A DNA stretch of 64,000 bases from Neurospora tetraspora (taxonomy: Eukaryota; Ascomycota; Sordariomycetes; Sordariales; Sordariaceae), in NCBI RefSeq assembly GCF_033439725.1, contig NW_026944385.1:1364001-1428000 (forward strand), given 5' to 3'. The notes below the pieces were generated by a model. The model searched no databases and was not told the DNA's origin. It saw only the letters and a list, made by a program, of their open reading frames with translations. The position numbers and the translations under genes are program-made. Shown here piece after piece: positions 58,474-64,000 of this stretch. Position 1 is the first letter of the stretch. The number at the start of each line of letters is the position of its first letter.

Positions 58474-59143
58474 GGTAGCGGTAGGTCTATTGATGCTACT
58501 GATGCTTCCTATAGGGCTGATGATGGAGGCATTGAACGAGCTAGTTGGGGGTTTCCACGCGTTATAAACAACTACATGATACCTTCCCAGACACGACGCG
58601 AAACAAATCACACGATGTGTTTTGATATTAATCAATCGCCAAGGTATGGCGGCGTTGAGTATTCTATTCACGGCCTTTCCGGATGATTGAGCTCCGGAAT
58701 GAACCTTTGGCTGGCATCAGGAATTGTTCGCACCATTACCATTCCCTTGAGCACCGATTAAGACACGGCAAACCGCAAAAATAGACAGCTTATTTTTGTC
58801 AAGAGACCATTCCCTACCGCACCGAGAAAAACACGGCAAACCGCAAAAATATACGGCCTTGTCTTGTCAAGACATGGGCATTGTCTCAAGTCCAGAACAA
58901 CAACGTTCAAGTCAATGACAATTGTGTCTACGAAACACCTAATAGGAACGCGCACGATAATTTTGGTGGCCGCGATGGCGCTCGTGATCAAGAATGAAGC
59001 AAGTTTTGTCGCCCATTCCCTCGCTACCAGGTTCCGAGACACACAACAAACAGCGGCAAAGAGAGTCGTCAAAGTCACGAACAAGATCTGGTGTCTCAGG
59101 GCGACAACCGAAACTGCACAAATCAAGGGCACAGCCCCCTCAA
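58474..59143. other. Region between the GH18 gene and the MITE-like element
   Basis: About 0.67 kb with the GH18 promoter at its left and an exact 21-bp direct repeat (58763-58783 and 58831-58851). Overlapping short open frames on both strands have no recognisable domain. Confidence 0.5.
58763..58851 (+). repeat. Direct repeat pair, 21 bp exact, 68-bp period
   Basis: ACACGGCAAACCGCAAAAAT plus one A occurs at 58763-58783 and again at 58831-58851. Each copy is followed some 20-30 bp later by TTGTCAAGA, and the second copy also forms a small palindrome, GTCTTG T CAAGAC. It may be a partial duplication or a regulatory array. Confidence 0.85.
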
Positions 59144-59149
59144 AGTTTG

Positions 59150-59525
59150 TGAGTAATCCTACCCGCACCCACCCCAAAACCTACACGCACCCTCCCCCTT
59201 CTAGACACTTGATAATTATTTTTCAACAACGCCAACTAACGTTTCGAAAGCTGGTAGGGTAGAAGATTATGCCTCAAATTTATCGTAAGCTATCTTTCCT
59301 TTAATCAAACGACCTTTTGAAGGTCCTTAGATAAGCTGTGTGCATTCACAGCGCCCAAGGTACTCAGTATAAGTGCAAAAATTGACCTTAGGAATGCCAA
59401 AAGTCCTGGAATGGAATTAGATAATCTATAGAAAACAATGGCATACGGCATTTTGGGTAGAAATGGCTAAACGTGGAGTGGTCTTGGTATAGTATTGGGG
59501 GAGAGGGTGCGGGTAGGATTACTCA
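59150..59525. mobile_element. MITE-like non-autonomous DNA element, 376 bp
   Basis: The ends are exact 21-bp inverted repeats: TGAGTAATCCTACCCGCACC(C) at 59150-59170 and its reverse complement at 59505-59525. Both sides are flanked by AGTTTG (59144-59149 and 59526-59531), a likely 6-bp target-site duplication. The inside has no useful open frame. Size, ends and flank fit a miniature inverted-repeat transposable element; I cannot name its parent family. It shows no clear sign of RIP, so it may be young or single-copy. Confidence 0.8.
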
Positions 59526-59531
59526 AGTTTG

Positions 59532-60849
59532 TTCCCTTATAGGAACAGCACGTTTGGCGGTTTGGCAGGTGCTCGGCCCGAATTCAATGTCGATTCTTGA
59601 AACTGGAAGACAGATGCATTTGGGCTGGCGAGCATGATCACTAAGCAGAAAGCATTGCACGTGCAAGAAGTCTTGATATCATCGCGCTGGACTTCACTTG
59701 CCTGTCGATGTCGATAGAAACGAAGATCGGCTTACGAATCCATTGCCCTTCTGAGAAACTTCGCCATCTGCGCCTTTGACTCTTCGATCCTGTCTGCGAG
59801 ATTGACAGCAGTCATGCAGATGTCGAGGAAGGAAGGAAAGAAGTGCTTGCATACTACAGGAACCGGGTCACGAGTCCGTCTTTCCTGCTGCGCAAGGAGG
59901 ACCTGGCACTGAAGTTTCCACTTGTACCCAGCATCGAATGGATACGAATGCTCTTGCTTTCTAAACAACACATCTGCAGTCGGCATCAGACCTCCAACAG
60001 CCCGAATCACGAGTGTTAAGCAGGAGCAATGCGCTGCCACAGCAGGAAAACCTTCTTATCAGGTTTCGAAGCAACCGCGCCTCTCCGACTCTCTCCAAAC
60101 CAGAACGAGAAGGCACGATGTTGTGCTTTGCGGTTGCCATTGGACGTGGTAAGTGACAGACGTTCCAGCTTTTAGTTGGATACACAGCGTGGAGGTGCAG
60201 GTTGTCCAGTCTTTCGGATTCGGATTTCCCAACTTCGGACATCGACGATGCGTTATGCCATGTGGTTACGCTTGAAGTTGGCATATTCCTCCCGGTTGAC
60301 AGATTCAGTTGACAGATTCGTCCCAGTTGAAGCCAACTGGTTCTCTGCACGACATGGATTTACAATCAACCGGCTATCCGAACTCTGCCCGAGCCAACTT
60401 GAGAACCCAGCTGCGAACACAGCCAAGAAAGCTGGTAGCAGTTGACGAAGGTCTTGACGGCTGACGGTCACAGCCCCTTCTCGACGTGGTGGAAGTGAAG
60501 GATAAATAAGCACCAGTCGACCATTTTTGAGAGATATTCTCAGCAGTAAAAATAATTCATCACACATCGCAGAGTCAACAGTATCAACAGACTCATCACT
60601 AATAGCCCTAGGAGACTCATCACCAACTTCTTCCGTCCCGATGGGACTACCTACCTAGAGTACCCTACCATTTTGAACTTTGACCTTCAGATGAGCATGC
60701 TATTCAACCAGCCATTCCAGCCTGTTCATCTCGACTTTCGAGGTTCATACGCTTTTCCGCGCCTTGGACCATAGACTGTCCTTGCACTCGTTCCCTCATC
60801 AATTCTTTGCTTACTTTATCCGACCAAGAAACCGGCAACATCATTCAAC
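59532..60849. other. Region upstream of the FAD monooxygenase
   Basis: About 1.3 kb of normal composition. A minus-strand frame at 59732-60040 (about 100 codons, ending AKFLRRAMDS) has protein-like composition but no motif I know and no clear upstream exon, so it is not called. The last 100-150 bases, pyrimidine-rich and free of ATG in frame, should be the monooxygenase promoter and leader. Confidence 0.45.
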
Positions 60850-62865
60850 ATGGACGCCCTCGCATCTCAACCGCCGGTGTGCTCTTCGACCACCAGATTG
60901 CCAGATAGCCAACGACATCAGATCAAAGTGGCTATCATCGGCGGCGGCATCTGTGGCACTGCCCTCGCAGCCGGCCTGCTAGAATCCAGGTACATAGACT
61001 GTCACATTTACGAGAAGGTGCCTATGTACCGTGACGTGGGGGCTGGTCTGTCCCTCCACAAGAACGCCATTGGCGCGATGAAGCTCATAAATCCGGAGCT
61101 CTTCAATGCCTATCAGAAGAAGGCCGTGGACATCGCCCAGGAGAATCAGGAGATGGCGACCGAAGTCATCCTGGCAGCGGGGAAACATAAGGGTCTCAAG
61201 GTTGGCGAGCTCGGTCGTGCCAGGGGACGCAAGTCCGTCAGTCGCGCCGACCTTCTAGAAGGATTCCTTGAGCTGGTGCCCAAGGAGAACATCAGTTTCG
61301 GCAAGCAGGTTGTGAAGATCTGGGAAACCCATCATGGAAGCGAAAGGTCTCGCACAGATTCGGTCGCACCCTGCACTGAGGATTCCGGCGAGTATGACCA
61401 CCCCATCCACATCGAGTTTGCGGACGGCAGCCGCGCCCACGCCGACGTCCTCATCGGCTGTGACGGAATCCACTCGAGTGTGCGCGCCTATCTCCTGGGC
61501 GAAGATCACCCAGCCACAAAACCCAAGAATCACGATGGATGGCAGATCTATCGCACCCTCATCCCGACAAAGAAGGCGATTGAGAAATGGGGGGTTGACG
61601 AGAAGTTGACCCAAACTGTACCCATTCTTCTCGGTCCCAACGGCCACATCAACATCATCCCCATGAAGAATGGCAAAATGCTCAGTGCCGGGGTAGCCGT
61701 TCGCGGCGCTGCTCGACCGGACACCGCTATCGGTCCCTCCTCCGTCCCTGCCTCCGCCCCTGCCTCCACTTCAACTGTCCCTCCAACCCCTCCTGATACT
61801 GAGAGCGGTGTAGTGCCGTGGGTGTGGTATGCAGCTCTCAACAACACCACTGTTGGTGATCTCTTCACTTACCGCACCAATTCATCTACTCCCGCGAATC
61901 CATCCCCAGCCCCCCCTGCCTATCAGACCCAACCTCCCAACTCACTTCCGGGACAGGGCACACCAAAGCTCAACCCCTACCTCTACAAAGACTACACCCG
62001 CGAGGCCCAAAAGATTGTCTGTATGGTCGCCGCCGACACCTCCGCTTCCTGGGCCGTTGCCGACCACGACAATGCTCCCTATTACGCCCGCGGCTGCGTC
62101 GCCATGGCCGGCGACGCCGCTCACGCCGCGCTTCCCTTTGCGGGCAACGGTGCGGCGCAGGCGCTCGAAGACGCGGCCGTCCTGGCCCATCTGCTGAGGA
62201 CGTACGTCCGCACCCCCGAGATGGCAGAGACGGCGCTGTGGGCGTACGAGAAGGTGCGGATGGAGCGGTCGCAGAATGTGGTCGAGATTGCGCGCCAGTA
62301 CGGGCGGGTGTATTCGTTCAATCCGGTCCAGCACGAAGGGAAGTGGGCCAAGCTGCATGAGAAGCCGGAGGTCATGATGCAATGGTTCCGGCAGCAGGCC
62401 GCTGTTACGAATGAGTTTAATGTCGAGTTACAGAACGAGTGGGCGGAGAGGCTGTTTGTGACTGAGTTGGCACTGAGGGGGAGGGCGAGGATGCAAAGTT
62501 CGGAGGCGGAGGGAAGTCAAGGAACTCACACGCAGCCAAAGACAAAGACGGATGAGGTCAAGAATGAGGAGGTAAGCAATATGCAGACTATGGGCGAGGG
62601 CACGTCTCCGACATCGACTTGGGTGTCGTTGGAGACGATCAGAGGAGGAGAGGAAGGGGAGAATGTGGAACGAAAGGAAGCGGGAGTTGTGGATGGGGAA
62701 GATGGGGAACATGTGGAAAGGGAGGAAGCGAATGATGATGATATGCACGATATGGAAAGTGTGGCAAGCTTCGGACAGGACAGCGATTATGACTTCGTTG
62801 ACGATTACATGGATGATGCAGATGACGAGCTGGAAGATGAAGAGGAGGATGGCTCGGATCTTTAG
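60850..62865 (+). CDS. FAD-dependent aromatic monooxygenase (salicylate hydroxylase-like) with acidic C-terminal tail
   Basis: Intronless frame of 671 codons. The enzyme class uses FAD, NAD(P)H and O2 to hydroxylate aromatic or related substrates. Seen: dinucleotide fold VAIIGGGICGTALAAGL (residues 28-44; GxGxxG read as GGGICG) ending in YEK; the NAD(P)H/FAD block DVLIGCDGIHSSVR near 200-213; the second FAD motif GCVAMAGDAAHAALPFAGNG near 417-436 with GD. Relatives are usually 420-470 residues. Here two Pro/Ser/Thr-rich insertions (about 298-318 and 343-375) and a tail of about 130 residues (from about 540) are added. The tail is rich in Glu/Asp and ends DDYMDDADDELEDEEEDG. No signal peptide is present. 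The start was chosen because the only upstream residues of the fold begin 26 codons after this ATG. The substrate is unknown. Confidence 0.9.
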   Translation: MDALASQPPVCSSTTRLPDSQRHQIKVAIIGGGICGTALAAGLLESRYIDCHIYEKVPMYRDVGAGLSLHKNAIGAMKLINPELFNAYQKKAVDIAQENQEMATEVILAAGKHKGLKVGELGRARGRKSVSRADLLEGFLELVPKENISFGKQVVKIWETHHGSERSRTDSVAPCTEDSGEYDHPIHIEFADGSRAHADVLIGCDGIHSSVRAYLLGEDHPATKPKNHDGWQIYRTLIPTKKAIEKWGVDEKLTQTVPILLGPNGHINIIPMKNGKMLSAGVAVRGAARPDTAIGPSSVPASAPASTSTVPPTPPDTESGVVPWVWYAALNNTTVGDLFTYRTNSSTPANPSPAPPAYQTQPPNSLPGQGTPKLNPYLYKDYTREAQKIVCMVAADTSASWAVADHDNAPYYARGCVAMAGDAAHAALPFAGNGAAQALEDAAVLAHLLRTYVRTPEMAETALWAYEKVRMERSQNVVEIARQYGRVYSFNPVQHEGKWAKLHEKPEVMMQWFRQQAAVTNEFNVELQNEWAERLFVTELALRGRARMQSSEAEGSQGTHTQPKTKTDEVKNEEVSNMQTMGEGTSPTSTWVSLETIRGGEEGENVERKEAGVVDGEDGEHVEREEANDDDMHDMESVASFGQDSDYDFVDDYMDDADDELEDEEEDGSDL

Positions 62866-64000
62866 TAATGGGAGGGAAATGAAAACGACGAAAAGGTTGA
62901 TGAAACAACAAGGCGAAGGATTGGGAAGATTGTCATATTGGATGCTCGCCGGAAGAAGAACCGAGGACAGGGAAACAGCCTCGCAGTCTGGAATAAAAAC
63001 AGGACGTGAGTAGTGGTGGATAACGACTGCGACGAAAACCTAAGCAGGAGGATATCAAGCTCAGGATGTTCATGGGCATCAGATTGATCAACATATTACA
63101 CCCGATGGGGGACACAAGGAGGATGGCTTTAAATCAGAGCAAGGCGAAGCATGTAAGATTGTCTTGATTGGATGCTTGCCAGGAAGAAGGAACCGTTCTT
63201 TTGTCGATAGTCTGAACAGAAATAGAAATAAGAAGTTGCCTTTGCTTGTCAGAAGAATGGTGGTTCAGTGTGAAGAACTCAGTGTGATGAAGTCATGCCG
63301 GCGCCGGGCTTCGAGGCCTGCTGATGTCTAGGTATGGTGGCAGATATCCGACTAGCAGACACGCTGGTAATTTAGCAGTCATATTGCTAAGGAGTCATCT
63401 TAGTCGGTGCCCACTCCGCCAAGACATGGAACAGCTTTGGGCATTTGTAAGCTCAACTCCCGTGACCCGATACGAAACATCATGAAGTTCCTGCTCGCTC
63501 CATCTCCGTTGGATTATCCTTTAAATGGCGCTGACTCTCAAGGAGACGGGAATAAAGTAAAGAAGCTCCAGACCTTTCACCACAATGGTCACGAGATACA
63601 GGTTGCATGCCCAGGCGACCCAGCAGAGGACCCACCCCCACTGTCGATCATGACATGCATCTTTTTGCGGAGTAAGCGACCCGGATCCCATCCTTCTGCC
63701 TGCAAGTCAATAAACCGAATTTAGACATCGTGACGATGGGAAAACGAAAGCCGAGAAACGCGGATCAAAGGATTGACATGTTCAGCTTCCCATTCAAGTC
63801 ATCGCGGGAATAACAACAGCGGAACTGGACAACTTGAAGTGAGGGGTACCGCTGGGGTGCAGAATGAGGGGTCGATGTTCTGTGCTAGCCCCAAGTACAC
63901 CAAGCCGTGAACCCTTGTGGCTGCACTCCTCCTGCACCTCCATCCACGCTTCGACTCCCGATTCGCGAACAGCTCTCTTCCGAGGTAGGACTACGACGTA
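62866..64000. other. Region downstream of the FAD monooxygenase
   Basis: About 1.1 kb of normal composition reaching the window edge. It holds an imperfect 57-bp duplication (listed) and no gene I can support; a 105-codon plus-strand frame at 63407-63724 has no recognisable domain. Confidence 0.5.
62907..63195 (+). repeat. Imperfect direct duplication, about 57 bp, 232 bp apart
   Basis: The stretch 62907-62963 (CAAGGCGAAG ... AAGATTGTC ... TTGGATGCTCGCC ... GGAAGAAG ... AACCG) recurs at 63139-63195 with small differences. The first copy starts 42 bp after the monooxygenase stop codon. Confidence 0.75.

Noticed and set aside
59732-60040. Possible minus-strand final exon (about 100 codons)
   Set aside because: Protein-like composition, but I could not find a convincing upstream exon, start or family; not called as a gene.
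1-64000. CRISPR arrays, operons, bacterial regulatory sites
   Set aside because: Spliced fungal genes and RIP islands show this is a eukaryotic nuclear window; no regularly spaced repeat array was seen.

Overview
The window looks like nuclear DNA of a filamentous ascomycete, most likely a Neurospora-type member of the Sordariales. The support is: short introns (50-70 bp) with GTAAGT/GTGAGT donors and CTAAC branch sites; fungal-type genes (a reducing polyketide synthase, an OPT transporter, a DUF3405 protein, a Dim1/Dib1 spliceosome protein); and three long AT-rich islands of dead retrotransposons whose paired repeats differ mainly by C-to-T/G-to-A changes, the signature of repeat-induced point mutation (RIP). 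The species is an inference.

Layout. 1-2.45 kb: no convincing gene, one decayed tRNA-like stretch. 2.45-3.72 kb: intronless flavohemoglobin (+). 3.8-16.35 kb: a Tc1/mariner-type DNA transposon with perfect 36-bp terminal inverted repeats, split by an 11.2-kb Ty3/gypsy fossil that itself holds part of a second gypsy element. 16.35-20.85 kb: a long gene-poor leader region. 20.85-28.74 kb: a 4-exon, about 2570-aa polyketide synthase (KS-AT-DH-degenerate MT-KR-ACP, no ER). 31.16-32.52 kb: secreted aldose 1-epimerase, 4 exons. 34.1-39.5 kb: a Copia fossil on the minus strand. 40.9-43.5 kb: oligopeptide transporter, 2 exons. 44.9-46.8 kb: DUF3405 membrane protein (-), 3 exons. 48.1-53.7 kb: a second Copia fossil with exact 5-bp target-site duplication. 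54.5-58.5 kb: three minus-strand genes (Dim1/Dib1, a Cys-rich hypothetical protein, a secreted GH18 protein). 58.5-60.8 kb: a newly seen 376-bp MITE-like element and a short direct repeat. 60.85-62.87 kb: FAD-dependent monooxygenase with an acidic tail. 62.9-64 kb: no gene, one imperfect duplication.

No obvious shared pathway links the genes. The polyketide synthase has no oxidase, transporter, regulator or releasing-enzyme gene beside it inside the window, so it looks like an orphan synthase rather than part of a compact cluster. The monooxygenase is 32 kb away, beyond two transposon islands. The epimerase, oligopeptide transporter and GH18 protein fit extracellular nutrient or wall-sugar use; flavohemoglobin deals with nitric oxide; Dim1/Dib1 is a core splicing factor. 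The islands probably form separate blocks of methylated heterochromatin between active gene groups (inference). Intron positions were set by reading splice sites and checking that frames and family motifs join correctly; no alignment or transcript data were available.
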